From: Phragmites australis
Lineage: Eukaryota; Streptophyta; Magnoliopsida; Poales; Poaceae
NCBI RefSeq assembly: GCF_958298935.1
Contig: NC_084921.1
Span: 33,296,001-33,360,000 of the forward strand
DNA length: 64,000 nt
Direction of reading: 5' to 3'
Positions 24,384 to 37,084 of the stretch are shown one piece after another (position 1 is the first letter of the stretch; every line of letters begins with the position of its first letter). Below the pieces are notes generated by a model. It made no database searches, was not told the DNA's origin, and was given only the letters and a program-made list of their open reading frames with translations. The position numbers and the translations under genes are program-made.

Positions 24384-25615
24384 CTAGTTAAGGACAACAA
24401 TCTTCTGTCTTTTATTGGGCTTCTTTCCTTCAGCTGGACCCGCCTGCGCTTCATCTGGACCTTTACATTTATCTTTGTCAGACACGATAGGTTCATGACC
24501 ACCACCTTCATCACTGTCATCACTATCATCTTCCGAGTCAGATGAGCTGCAAGCAAATGACTTCCCTGAAGGTGGGAAGCCGTTCATTGTTGCTTCAGCT
24601 GCCTCCACAGCTTGCTCCGAATGAAGATCAGCAACCCCAAGAAGCAAATCCTAAATAAAACGAAGACACAGAATGAAGAAATCGTGCACCCGTCAGTTAA
24701 AACAGTAAGGCCCTCCTCCAGGTTTTCTACATGATGTTGCTGCTGAGATAATATACTAGCTCACCATCTCAATATATTCCTTTTCGTTCCCGGTAAGGGC
24801 TTCGATATCATACTCCTCCGGAGGCTTGTTCTGCAGTTACATGAATATGGGTCAACCACATCGGGGACAGCATAATTAACACAAGATCAGTTAGAACTTA
24901 GAAGAGTACCTGCGCATCGAGCTGCAACTTATCGTTCGCCTTTGCAATCTCCCCCAAGAAATCCTTCACTTTCCCGAGAACTGACGCCCAAAAACAATGC
25001 AAAATTCAGTGACTATGTCCAGGAGGTCTTTTGCATAACCTACTAACAGTGTCCATTGTAAAGCTACAGCCTCACCAGGGCAGTTTCACAGGTAAAGCAA
25101 AACCTCAAAAACTATGATTTGATCTAGTTGTCCAAAACCAATCGGTGGTGGAATTGGGGACGATTACAAAATACAAACAAACAAGTTCATGCGATCATTT
25201 AAGGACTGGGGTTAGTAAGCAATTCGTCAAATCCGAATCTCTGTGCTAATAATACAAAACGCACGTGCAGTTACAGAATGCTAGCAATACTCTGTAGCTC
25301 TAGGAGCTGAATTACTGGTACAAAAACTACCTTGGCTCTTGGGGAGGGCATCGGCCGGAGGACTCGGGTTGCGCTTCCCCTCCTTGTCCTGCTGCTGCTG
25401 CTGCTGCTGCTGCTCTCTTCTCGCAAGAAGCGACTCTGCCGGGTACATGGAACCAAAACATCGTCAAGAGGGAGAAGAGAAGTCGCCGAAGGAAGAGACT
25501 AGAAGTACGAGGCGAGAGAGAAGAGGGCGGGAGAGAGGGGGCGCGGACCGATGAAGGAGGAGGGTGTCCTGGTCTCGGAGGGGAGGTCCAGGAGCTCCTT
25601 GCTCGGCTCCCCCAT
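24384..25615 (-). CDS. NOPCHAP1-like (DUF4598) putative snoRNP assembly cofactor, 191 aa
   Basis: Five exons: 25615-25549, 25435-25331, 24980-24910, 24830-24765 and 24650-24384. They total 192 codons including the stop. The protein starts MGEPSKELLDLPSETRTPSS, has a run of eight Gln (residues 31-38) encoded by a pure CAG tract, and then the core VLGKVKDFLGEIAKANDKL. This is followed by PPEEYDIEALTGNEKEYIEM, DLLLGVADL, an acidic Ser/Asp stretch and a basic tail KKPNKRQKIVVLN. Core order and spacing match human C12orf45/NOPCHAP1, which bridges NOP58 and the R2TP chaperone during box C/D snoRNP assembly. The basic tail suggests nuclear location. Family assignment is from memory; function in plants is inference. 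Confidence 0.8.
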
Positions 25616-26385
25616 GGCGGTCCTGTAAAGCGTTAGCTTTTGCCGGCGTGGTGGGAAGGTCTTGGAGCCGTCGGAGCGGAGCGGCGTGGAGGCGGCGGCG
25701 GGAGGGGGCGCAGGGCTCGGCGCCGCGGCTGTTTAATAAACGAGTGGGCCGGGCCGTGCATCTTAGGCACGGCACGGGCTGGCGTCTGAAGGTACCGGGC
25801 CTGATGCCGCCGGAATTGGAATTTTTCATATATATATATATATATGTCAATTATTTTAATATTACATGCCCTTTGAAAAATAATGAGGTCTACTCTAATA
25901 TCGCTCGTTCAACGGTCGAGAACAAGGTCTCACACGGGTGAGACTTTTGTGGACCCACTCCCAGTGAATTTAATAACCGGAGAGAGGAAGATTTTATCTG
26001 TTCAGCGGGCGAGAACTTGATCTCGCCCGGACAATGTGTGACATATTTGTATTGCCCACCTACCGGGTGACATATTCTATTTAATTCAATTAAAAAATAT
26101 ATTTATAATTAGTTTTTTAATATAGATTTTGTATTCAGTAATTAAAAAAATATTACATATTAATTCGGTAAAAAATGGTAGCTGTGTATATAGTTATGCA
26201 AACGATTCATTCTATCCTTAGTTTTAATTGGATGTCATTTTGTCGATATTTTTTTATTTAGTTGGTATAAAAGTGTATAGAATTTTTTTATGAAGTGATT
26301 TTGTGAGAATACAAAATCTAATTTATCGAACAGTAGTAGTTATGAAGCACAAATATTATATAACCTGACACAAAATTTACATACG
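25616..26385. other. Short upstream flank and AT-rich spacer, no gene seen
   Basis: The GC-rich part to about 25800 is the promoter/5' flank of the NOPCHAP1-like gene. A (TA)n tract sits at 25828-25845. The rest is AT-rich with no coherent frame. Confidence 0.5.
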
Positions 26386-27363
26386 CTAATAAACATTACA
26401 TGTGACATAGAGTTTTTCGTCGCTGTGCAAATGAACCCTAATCATAAAGAGACGACAACAAATGTGGGCATATATGGTACGTCTAAAGACTAACTCGCTA
26501 AATGACTCGCTCCTCCACGTGATGACAGCTTTATTATCATTTGGCAGGGACTCAAGAGGTACTGGTACATCCTCAGATCTTGTCATGGGCCTCCCCGCAT
26601 GCTCCTGTGTTTACTTCTTCGTCAGCTCATCCAGTGTCTTCCAAAGAGCATTGATCTTCCGCTGCTGGTTCTGACCACACATCCTTTTAAACATGTTCAT
26701 GAGATTCTTGTTCTTGAATTGGTGGAAGAAGTTTGTACCCAAATACCTCATTCACCCTCTACTCTACAGATCTAATCACACAGGTCCAATCAAGCCATCG
26801 TCCGTTCTATTTACAAATGCAAAGGTCAACGGTATAACTTGATTGTTTCCATTAACCCCAATAGCAGTCAGGATATGTCCCGTGAATTTGCCGGTAAGGA
26901 AAGTGCTGTCGATGCACATGATAGGCTGACAATACTTGAAAGCTTCGATACATGCCCCTATTGCAAAGAAACATCACTTAAGGACGTACTTGCTAGGTTT
27001 GGATAACAATGTGTACTTATCAATATCGTAATAAGTTCTTGGGTTCTTTCGAGCAATGGTCTGCATCAAATGTGATAGATTATCATATGACGCTTCGTAG
27101 GTCCCGAACCTCATCTCGATTGTCTTTCTCTTTACCCTCCATGTCTTGTTTTAGCTGATAGTGTACTTGTGCTCATCCTAAATTTGCCTGATTATAGACC
27201 TTGATTCGTATTTTAGATTGTTCATAACCTAGGCGTACATCACATTAGTGACAAAGGTCGAGTTGATGTTCCTGTGACTGGACTCAAGTTCGTCCATCAT
27301 GCAAGTGTGGTCGACAACAATTGACACCTCATAATAGTCAACTCACTTTCCCTTAAAGTCGTG
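26386..27363 (-). pseudogene. Mutator-like (MULE) transposase, catalytic half, decayed
   Basis: Read leftward from 27363, the frame gives the MULE pattern. It has YYEVSIVVDHTC with SSHRNINSTF just after, then FKYCQPIMCIDSTFLTGKF (catalytic Asp of CIDSTFL), ILTAIGVNGNNQVIPLTFAF and a following helix region. Several in-frame stops (for example just before VDYYEV and after KYVLK) show it is dead. The MuDR-type N-terminal domain is not contiguous: it lies on the opposite strand at 27684-28268, explained by an inversion (see findings). Confidence 0.85.
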
Positions 27364-27683
27364 TGTGAGAAACAATGATGTCATAAGAGTGGGTGAATTA
27401 GGACACTTAGAAACCTAAATTAAATTTGGCTCTAAAAACTTCACAAGATAAACCTATCTCAATTTCTATCTAAATGTGCTCTAGATTTATTTAGTATATC
27501 TACTCTACCGCTCAAGAGGATTACAACCTACTCTAGTAAGGTACATTACAAGTATGTAAATATGGAAATATAAATAGGGTAGAGGTACAAGGGATTTTAA
27601 TCCCGTGATATCGATGATATAAATGTCACCCCTAGTCAATGTTAGAGCTCCACCAAGGATATGCTCTCGATTGGCACCCGATC
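27364..27683 (-). mobile_element. 3' piece of a long LTR, inverted relative to the rest
   Basis: On the minus strand this segment ends ...GTTTCTCACA directly before CACGA and the MULE catalytic half. Its inner edge is the inverted repeat at 27639-27683. I read it as the 3' terminus (ending CA) of the LTR whose 5' part is at 28269-29630. Confidence 0.6.
27639..27683. repeat. Inverted repeat, left arm (partner 29631-29675)
   Basis: These 45 bases are the reverse complement of 29631-29675 with one mismatch (C/T). Similarity falls off within about 10 bases outside both arms. The spacer of about 1.95 kb has different coding polarity from the flanks. Confidence 0.93.
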
Positions 27684-28268
27684 TTACTTGTGTTCTCGCT
27701 CTGAGAAGATAAAGTGTGGAAAAGGTACCTGTAGGATGTTGTCCACAGTGGTTGACCTCCTATGTTGCTTGTGTAATGGAAGAATAAGAGACAGTTGGGG
27801 AGATACATAGTGAAAGGTACGTGGAGGAGGAGGGTGATGAGGAAGAGTATGATAAATATGCCGATCTAGATGTTGCACATTCATCAGATTATCCGATTGA
27901 CCAACCGGTGAGGCAGACAACGGGGAACGAGTCCCTTCTCTAATTGAATAGATAGAGTAGGATGATCTTCAGACTAATGAAACTCCTGAGTATGACATCG
28001 CGGATGATGAGGACGATGCTTCGATTCCCGTGGATTGGAACAATCCAAACTTCAACAACCTTGTAGTGAAAGATGGAAATCAAGTGGCTTGGGAGTATAT
28101 GAAGAATGAGGTGATCTAATGTGCTAGGTATCCTACCAGTCAGGCCATGAAGGATGTTGTGACTTGATAGGAGACCTCACTTTGACGGTAGTTTTATATT
28201 ATCAAGTCAAGCAAGAAGGAATATGATGTGAAGTGCGAGAATGAGGGTTACATGTGGCGATTGCACGG
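27684..28268 (+). pseudogene. MULE transposase, MuDR N-terminal domain fragment
   Basis: Plus-strand frame with an acidic start (EEYDKYADLD), then YDIADDEDDASIPVDWNNP and a following WEYMKNEV, then KSSKKEYDVKCENEGYMWRL, the typical MuDR-domain order with a Cys and a C-terminal W-R-L. There are in-frame stops and one frame change near 27960. It breaks off after tgg cga ttg cac at 28268, exactly where an LTR begins. The catalytic half is on the other strand at 26386-27363. Confidence 0.8.
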
Positions 28269-29630
28269 TGTAGCGAAAATAGCCCTATTGGACCATGATT
28301 GTGATTTTGATGATTAACGATAAAATTGAGACTAACATGTTTGTCAAAAATATATGTTAGTAGGTCTCATGGATATAATACATCAAAAAGTCATCGTAGC
28401 TGGGACAAAGTTTGAATGAATTGGAGAAGTCCCAGTAGAATTGGCCCCATCAGAAAGTCCAGTGCAGAGGAGTGTGCACTCACTGAAGCATTATGCACAG
28501 AGGCTGTTAGCCTCATCGGATAGTCTGGTGAATAAGACATGAACTCACCAAAGTATTTGTGACAAAGGAGGAAAAGGCTGAGAACCTCACCGGATAGTCC
28601 GGTGATCTGCACTGGGTAACACCAGAGTATTTCTTGCAGAGAATAATACAAGTATAGAAGACTAAAGATCAACCCATAGGATGGTCCGGTGCTTAATTTG
28701 TGCACATCGAAGTATAGAACTGGAGCATTTCTTGCAGAGGCAACTGCAAATGCTAAAGAATGAAGATCAACTCACCGCGAGTCCAGTGATCACAGAGATA
28801 GTTGCACCGGAGTATTTCTAGAGAAAATAATAGAAGATAACTCATTGGATGATCCGGTGTAAGTAGAATGAACACCAGATGAATGCACCGGAGTATTTTA
28901 CACAGAGAGGCTGCAAAGGCTCGAATGGCTCAAGATAACTCACCGAAAGGTCCGGTGATAGATTTAAAGGCACACCGGAGTGTCATGTGTTCACATAGGC
29001 TTTGAGTGGAGTTCCAACGGCTAGTTTCTGAGGTTATACTCACCGTATGATACGGTGTTAGTACTACTGTTCTCACCGAATCATCTGATGTTAACAGCTT
29101 TTCTGAGCCGTCGGGAAAACGGCTAGTTGACAGGTTTGAGGCTATAAATACCCCTCCACTCAATCATTTGAAGGGGTGGCATGCTGCTGGAGTCTAGAGG
29201 AAGCTCATACGTACTTGAGAAGACATCCAAATCGTCAAAGTGTTTAAAGTGATCATCCAAATCAATTAAGCACAAAATTAGAGTGTTTAGTGCTTATAGG
29301 CCTAGAGTGAGTTGTAGGTAGGTGTAGCAGCTTGAAGAATGGATCAAGGAGTGATCCTAGTGTATAACGAGAGGTACGCCGGCACCTTGGAGTCTTGGTG
29401 ACTCATTTGTATCTTAGGCCTTGGTGGCTCAAGCTTGTTGACACTATGACTTGGTGTGGAGCGATGTCAAGATATATGTACAGGGATACATAGACCCTTG
29501 CCTTGTTGGCTCAAGCTTCGAAGTAATCACGACGGCAAATAATCGAAAGAGATACTAGTGGTGAGACCTTGCCTTGGTGGCTCGATAGCTCTTCCGGAAT
29601 GAGGCTTGGTCTTTGTGGTTCAAAAGTCAT
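28269..29630 (+). mobile_element. 5' piece of a long LTR (solo LTR) with CCGGT palindrome array
   Basis: It starts TGTAGCGAAAATAGCCC (TG terminus) after cacgg. From 28510 to 29090 it carries about eight imperfect palindromes such as caccggatagtccggtg, spaced roughly 60-100 bp apart. A TATA-like ctataaatac lies near 29141. Downstream runs of cttggtggctcaagc resemble grass LTR leader sequence. With the piece at 27364-27683 it would make an LTR of about 1.68 kb. No internal retroelement genes lie within it, so it reads as a solo LTR. Confidence 0.65.
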
Positions 29631-29675
29631 GATCGGGTGCCAATTGAGAGCATATCCTTGGTGGAGCTCTAACAT
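29631..29675. repeat. Inverted repeat, right arm (partner 27639-27683)
   Basis: Reverse-complement partner of the left arm, 44 of 45 positions identical. Confidence 0.93.
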
Positions 29676-29689
29676 TCACTTCAGCTTCT

Positions 29690-30640
29690 CAACCAGGTGG
29701 ATGATCTGGATTCCCACCAACAAGCCAAATTATATACTACCGGACTATCAAAAATTAATAGATTGGAGGTGGAACTTCAAGATCCCCATTGCTCTGACCC
29801 GGGCTTTCGAACGTCGATCCGCTCCATCACATTCGGTTATTGACATGTTCACCATGACCGGAACACCAACGACGGATGATGTGCGAATTTCTTTACATGC
29901 CCTTACTGGGATAAATACGGCCAGTACAATACAAATGGAAGTACATTTCAACAATTGTACATTGCAAGCACTATTGGATTCTGGCTCTACACATAACTTC
30001 ATAAGTGAGGACATCTGTCATCGACTCCACCTTCCAGTATCTACTCCCCGACATGGTATGCGTGTGGCTATCGCTAACGGCGATTCTATCGCCAGAATGG
30101 GTTTTTGTCCATTAATTTTTATCTTCATAGGTCAGAAGAACTTTTTGGTTGACTTCTATACTATTCCATTGGGAGGATTTGATATGATTCTTGGTGTCCA
30201 GTGGTTAAGTCTCTTGGCCCTATTGTTTGGGATTTCCAAACACTTTCCATGAAGTTTTGGCAAACATATCATCAAGTGACTTGGCACGGTCGCAATCGCC
30301 ATGCTTCCTACAGTTATTGCCTTGACGCTTTTTCCATAGATATGATGGACTCTTTACTTTGTGACTTTCAGGATCTTTTTACTGTACCTATAAGACTCCC
30401 CCCCTCAACTGTACGATCATCGTATTCACCTTAAGGATCCTTCTATCACTATTGTTATTCGCTCCTATCATTATCCTCAGTTGCAAAAAGGATGAATTAG
30501 AGCGCCAATGCACCGAGATATTGGCTAATGGTACTATTTGCTACAACACATCAATATTTTCTTCACCATTATTATTAGTCAAAAAGTATGATGGCTCGTG
30601 GTGCTTTTGTGTGGATTATCGTGCACTAAACGACAGTATC
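29690..30640 (+). pseudogene. Ty3/Gypsy pol fragment (protease and start of RT)
   Basis: The retroviral-type aspartic protease is clear: ALLDSGSTHNFISEDIC with the DSG active site, then ILGVQWL. The frame shifts at about 30200 and again near 30410, then reaches the RT start: KDELERQCTEILANGTI, SSPLLLVKKYDGSW and VDYRALND. It stops at about 30640, before the RT catalytic motif. There is no gag, integrase or LTR pair nearby. It is a truncated, dead fragment. Confidence 0.85.
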
Positions 30641-30700
30641 GCATGCCACCACCAGCTCAACCGCTGCCACCTCCTCTTGCGCCCTAACCCTAGTGTCGCC

Positions 30701-31256
30701 TGTTGGGTAACAGTTATGCTACACTAGCACAAAACAATTTTTCTCTACCACGTTCAAGCAAGAAACCATGCGAGTAGGGGATCATAGATAGTTACCACTA
30801 GACGTGCAACACAACAGAAGAAGAGTTGTAGTAGACCGATCAAACTTCGTGCGCATCCTCGACCATGTGCACTGCATCCTCGACTAGCTCCAAGCAGTAC
30901 CGTGTGTTCCTCGACCACCTTTGCAACCACAAAGTGGATGCAGTTGATCACCTCCGTGACCAAGTAGTCAAACTCGTCCTAGTGTCCTTGTCGCCGATCA
31001 GCACCGCAGCAATCGCAGCAGTGCCTCCACGGTATCCACACGTAACGGGATAGAACATCATACACTAGGGTTTTGGTGACCGAATTAACTCATGCACCCA
31101 TGGCTCATGCCTACTCTTATATAGAATACACTAATGGACCTTTAATCACATTAAAGCTTATCATGACTCTAAACCCTAATGGACATCCAACCATATTAAA
31201 CCTCATTCATAGATCCAATGTGCATACGCGATCACCTTTAGGGTATATCACCAATA
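30701..31256 (-). repeat. Copia 3' LTR (556 bp)
   Basis: Aligns along its length with 37099-37766; shared landmarks are ttgggtaaca, tttttctctaccacg, cctccac-gtat and gggyatatcaccaa. It is shorter than the other LTR because it lacks one copy of a roughly 33-bp tcctcgaccagctcc repeat and a block of about 64 bp. Confidence 0.88.
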
Positions 31257-32299
31257 ATCTTCTACTTGCATTAGAGTCAATTCATGCAAGTTTTAAATTA
31301 CACCCCTTTAAGTGTGTGACCTGTTAGGTTCATGTGTAAACGGTCGCTACCCGGAAACCCTTTTCGAATTGCAAGTCAATAGCGGTACCTAGTAGGACAT
31401 TGACTTCCGAATGCACACAAAGATCATATCGGCCGAACCTTGACATACTCATGCACCGATCTCTTTACCACACGATACCAGTGAAGCTCAAGGCGAGATT
31501 CATGCCACCCTTATGATAGCTCGACCATTCACTCGATCAAGTAGTGGATTCATCATGATTAACTCTTTAATCATATTGGCATGATCATGCACTTTCTCAA
31601 TTCAACTACCTTGAGGGGTTCGGAGATATCTCTCCTGTTATCTAGGAGGGACAAATTCAATCTTGATCGCTCACATCTCACAATATGTAACATACTCAAA
31701 AGCAACCTTTATAACTACCCAATTACAAAGTAGCGTTTGAAAGCTTCTAAGTGTGTTATTACACATTCTGGAATCAATGACGATCTCAGATCAAAAGATT
31801 TTGCAGGTACACGATTCAAGACTACAACTGATGGGATGCAAAATAATATCCCAGTAGTGTCTCAAGGTGGATCAATCAAATACCATGTTCTCTAACATAT
31901 ATCCACATTAGTGATTTGATATCTTCATATCTATGATTTGTGAAACATGATCATCAATCGGTTAATGAGCTAATCTATAAGTCATTATTGTCCCATATAA
32001 TGATATGAGATTAGTGATCATTTAGAATAACATCACAATAAAGCAACGAGTTTCAGAAACAAGTTACATACTCGCTGATCAATGTAAATGATAATTATTC
32101 AAGGAACCAGATAAATAATTATCTGAAAGCACATTAACATAAACATGACATATTCTCTCACATGCACTAGACTTAATTATGCAAGTATCTAATATCCATA
32201 GAGCTCATGTGTGCCTCATGGTTGGGTTGTGAGAGGCTCTGTCAGCGGATTAGCAATATTCAAATCCGTGCACACCTTGTATATCTTTACATCACCTCT

Positions 32300-35134
32300 A
32301 TCTATGATCTCTCAGATGAGGTGATAGCACCGTAGTATGTGCTTAGACTTCTGGTGTGACCTAGGTTCTTTGGCATGTACAATGGCTCCACTATTATCAT
32401 ATTAGAGATCTATTGGACTAGAAGCACTATGTGCCACACCTAACTCAGAAATAAATTTTCTGATCCAAATATCTTCCTTTGCAGATTCAGAAGCTGTGAT
32501 ATACTTGGCCTCCATCGTGGAATTGACCATCGTTTCTTGCTTGGAACTCTTCTAACTCACTGCTCCTCCATTGAGGCAAAACACAAAACCACATTGCGAT
32601 CTCAAATCGTCCTTGTCAGTTTGGAAGCTAGCATCCATAGTTTTTCTCAAGTACTTTAGGATATTCTTTATTGTTACCCAGTGAACTTCACCCATATTCG
32701 ATTAGTATCTATCGTAACGCTTAGAGCATAGGAAACATCTGGACGTGTACAAAGCATAGCATACATGATGCATCTGATAACAGAAGCATACGGGATCACT
32801 TTATCAAAACAAAGATTCTAACTCTGAAAGACTTTCTTTAGCCCATAAATGGACTTTTGCAGCTTACATATCTTTCTAGTATTTTTCAGATTGACAAAAC
32901 CTTCAGGCTGTGTCATGTACACGTCCTTACTTAGGTTTTCATTGAGGAAAGCCGTTTTGACACCCGTTTGCCATATCTCATAGTCATAATATGCGACAAT
33001 TGCTAGGATGATCCAGATAAACTTTAGCATTGCGACGGGCGAAAACATTTCATCATAATTAACACCTTGAATTTGCCTGAAATATTTCACCACCAATCGT
33101 GTCTTATAGATTTGAATATTTCCATCAACGTCTATTTTTTCCTTAAAAACCCATTTGCACTCAATTACTTTAACACCATTAGGTGGATCAACTAAGTTTC
33201 AAACTTGATTAGCATACATGGATTCTATTTCGGATCTTATGGCTCCAAGCCATCTCTCAGAGTTCAGTCCCACCATTGCTTCCGAGTAGGTCTTTGGTTC
33301 ATCATTGTCTAATAATAATATGTTGCGATGCTTTGTGGTTAGGAACATAAATCTCTCAGGTGCACGACTGACCTTTTTTGACCGACGTGGGGCTGGTGTC
33401 TCTACAACATGTTCTACAACATCCAGTTGTGGTTTAGTAGGAGCTGAAACATTCTCTGATGGTTCTTGAATCTCTTCGAGTTGCATTGTGCTCCCACTAA
33501 CTTTCTTTGAGAGAGACTCTTTCTCCAGAGAAATACCATTTTAGGCGACAAACAATTTGCCTTCTTCCCGATTAAAGAAATAATATCCTTTGGTTTCCTT
33601 AGGATATCCTACAAAGAAGCACTTATCTGATTTGGGAGTGAGCTTATCAGACAACCCCAGATATTAAGGAAAGACAACTCAGGACGCTTCTCGGTCCATA
33701 TCTCATATAGTGTCTTCTCTACAATTTTAGATGGAACCCTGTTTAAAGTGAACGCAATAGTTTCTAGGGCGTAACCTCAGAAGGATAATGGAAGATCAGA
33801 TTGGTTCATCATTGACCGGACCATGTCTAACAAGGTTCGGTTCCTCCATTCAGATACCCCATTCCATTGAGGCGTTCCTGGCGAAGTCCACTGTGGAACG
33901 ATTCCTCATTGCTTTAGATGATCACCAAACTCATGGCTTAAATATTCACCTCCACGATTTGATCGTAGAAATTTAATTGTCTTACCTATTTGATTTTTTA
34001 CCTCATTCTGGAACTCCTTAAACTTTTCAAAGGATTCAAACATGTGCCTCATTAGGTAGATGTAACCATCTACTAAAGTTATCGGTAAAAGTAATGAAGT
34101 ACTGAAAACTATTTCTGGCGGTAGAACTCATTGGTCCACATACATCTATATGTACAAGGGCTAACGATTCATTCGTCCTCTCACTTTGACCAGTGAAAGG
34201 TGTTTTAGTCATCTGCCAAGTAAACAAGATTCACATATATCAAATGATTTAAAATCAAATAAATTTAGAAGACTATATTTATGGAGCCTCTGCATGCGTT
34301 TTTTATTCATATGACCTAAGCGACAATGGCGAATAAAAGTGGGATTCAAATCATTAAGCGGAAGCTTCTTCGTATTAATGTTATAGACAGGGACATCCTT
34401 AAGATCTAGAATATATAATCCATTCACCAATAAACAAATACCATAGAGCATATAATTCAAATAAATCGAACATATAATCCATTCACCAATAGACAAATAC
34501 CATAGAGCATACCATTCAAATAAATCGAACAACACTTGTTATTTATTATGAATTCGTAACCATTTTCTTCTAAACATGAAGAAGAGATAGTGTTCTTACC
34601 CAAGGCAGGAATGTAATAACAATTATTTAACTTGAAAACTAATCCTGAGGGTAGAGATAAGGAATGAACACCGACGACACAACAACTTTTGCACTGTTAC
34701 CGACACGAGCATCCATCTCGCCTCTCACACACTTTCTAGTCATTTTCAGTCCCTGCAACGATTTGCAAGTATCAATCATTGATCCGGTATCAAATACCCA
34801 TGAATCATTAGGACGAGTAGTAAGATTAATTTCAATAATATTTATACCTGAAGTAGAAGTTTTACTTCCCTTCTTCTTCTTGAGTTCTTTCGAGTAGCTT
34901 GTAGTTCCTCCATCAATGACCAGACTTATGGCAGTTGGAGCAAGCATCAGAAGCAGTTGGGCCAGCCTTAGACTTTCCAACAGGTTTAGACTTAGAGATT
35001 GAGATCTCATCTAAAGTTTTAGCCTTGACCTTGCGTTTTCTCTTCTTACTATCCTTCTGAACCATCATCATATGACTAGAGCTTTTTTTAATGCTTTCCT
35101 CAGCAGTCTTAAGCTTCTCATGCAATTCAGTCAT
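32300..35134 (-). pseudogene. Copia gag-pol remnant
   Basis: In order from the right: a CCHC knuckle start (CSNCHKSGH, about 34915), protease region with WVFDTGS (about 34800), GAG-pre-integrase (RHCRLGHMNKKRMQRLHK, about 34290), integrase core (LALVHIDVCGPM, ITFTDNFSRW, about 34130), a linker with PKTYSEAM (about 33280), RT (YDEMFSPVAMLKFIWIILAI, then TAFLNENLSKDVYMTQPEGF, 33050-32890) and RNase H-like sequence to about 32300. Many frameshifts and stops mean no functional polyprotein. Confidence 0.88.
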
Positions 35135-37084
35135 GTTTTTCCTCCTTGCTATTCATATGAAAATTTAAAATGAATGGCTCGAAGCTTGTAGGGAGCGACT
35201 GGGAGAATTACATCCGTAGCCAACTCAAGGTTAAGAGAAAAGCCAAATTTTTCAGGCTCTCAATGTAACCAATCATCTTGATCACATGAGGATTGACTCG
35301 ACTACCTTCTGGCAACCTGCACGCAAATAAGGACTTTAAGGTGTTGAATCTCTAAGCCCTAGCTTGGTTCTCAAATATGCCCCAGAGTCCCACAATCATA
35401 TTGTAAGTATTCTTATTCTTATATTGCTTCTGAAGCTTAGAGTTTATTGTGGCAAGCATGAGATAGCTAACATCAAGTACATTATTACTGTGCTTCTCAT
35501 AAACCTGTTTTTCAGCGTTAGATGCATTATCAGCTGGTTCATGAAGATAGGGAACCTCTAGAACATATTTCTTTTTCTCTTGTTTGAGAACAATTCTCAG
35601 ATTCTATACCAATCAATAAAGTTTGTTTCAGAAAGCTTCTTTTTTTCAAGAATCGATCGCAAGTTAAAATTGTAAGTGTTACTAGAGGTAGGTGCCATGA
35701 TCTACAACAAAAATAAACATGCAAATTCAGCACTATATTTATGTGAATCTTATATTAAACAATTTAACAAAAGACTCTACTATAAGTTTTATAACCGTTT
35801 TCCCTCTAACGACATATAGTGGATCAAGATCTATATGCAACTAAGTTTTAGTGAGCTTTGACATCACTGCTAGAAACCTAGTGATATAGGTAAGCAACAA
35901 TTTGCTAATCATATTCCTATGTAACTCTTGTTTGTTAGGTGGCATCAAATGCCTTGTCACATAACACCATACCCCAAAGTCCAAAATCGTTTTAATAGCT
36001 TTGTTAAGTAAACCAACACTATACGTGTGGATGTCCGATATCCACCCTATCTGGTTAAGATAAATGTGACATCCTGCTTTGGCAGATCTACCAAATAATG
36101 ATTAAAATATATGTAGGTGCATCTATTGGAAGGACATCAAATACTCTTAATTGTTTTTGAGGAAAACTGCTCTATCATGGTAATCATATTCACCGCATAT
36201 AAAATATGAAAGAATAGTATGACAGGAACATAAACAACAACACAAATAATCATATTGACTGTGACATAGTATGACCCCTTCACATGGTGTTCTCCGTCGC
36301 CACGGTCCTATCCTCCGGGTCATCATGCTCAAAGTCTCTATGATAATGTACTAATCTATTACACCTAATAGCACTAGGCGAATTACATGAGAAAAAGAAG
36401 CATCACAAGTCGATATGTAGGCCGTTATACAATAACATGACAGTCTTTGACTGCAATTAACCATGACACGCAGGCTATAAAATTACACACATGCATCATA
36501 TACACATAAAAGTCATACCAGTCACAATATTCTCTGCAAAAACGAGTTAAGCGTATAATCAAATTCTAATATCGTGACGTGAATATGTTATTAGAACAAT
36601 CTATGCGTGCACGCTACGCAACGACGGTCCTGCAAAACCTCTCGAAAATACATATATCTTATCTATGAAATCGCTATGAAAATCTTATCGGATTGATCAT
36701 ATCAAGCCGATTCTGAATCATTCTCAATGTTTCAATTTCTATTGAATCAATCATATTGATCATTGCGTTAGATTTTCTGGAAACGATGACAACACACACA
36801 ACCACGATTTGCTGTTCTGCCAACCATGCAGCAACGTGCGCTGTTAGCACCGATGGTGATTCCAGCCGGTAGTGGCAAGTCGCACGCACGACCAGTGGGA
36901 GATCGAGCTAATCTTTTTGGTCATGTGGTTCCATCAACTCACACCTCATCCGACCCTAGTTACACCAAACCGTGCATAGACCGACCCATCACATGAATCA
37001 ATCACAAGAACAAAAATAGATCATATCTATTACTACCACATATCATCTATATGTGACCGATCTAGATAAAAAACTACGTATACA

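Noticed and set aside
9685..29630. Idea that the CCGGA repeats at 9.7-11.1 kb and 28.3-29.6 kb are the two LTRs of one element
   Set aside because: Four host genes lie between them and the two copies differ strongly; they are separate insertions of one family.
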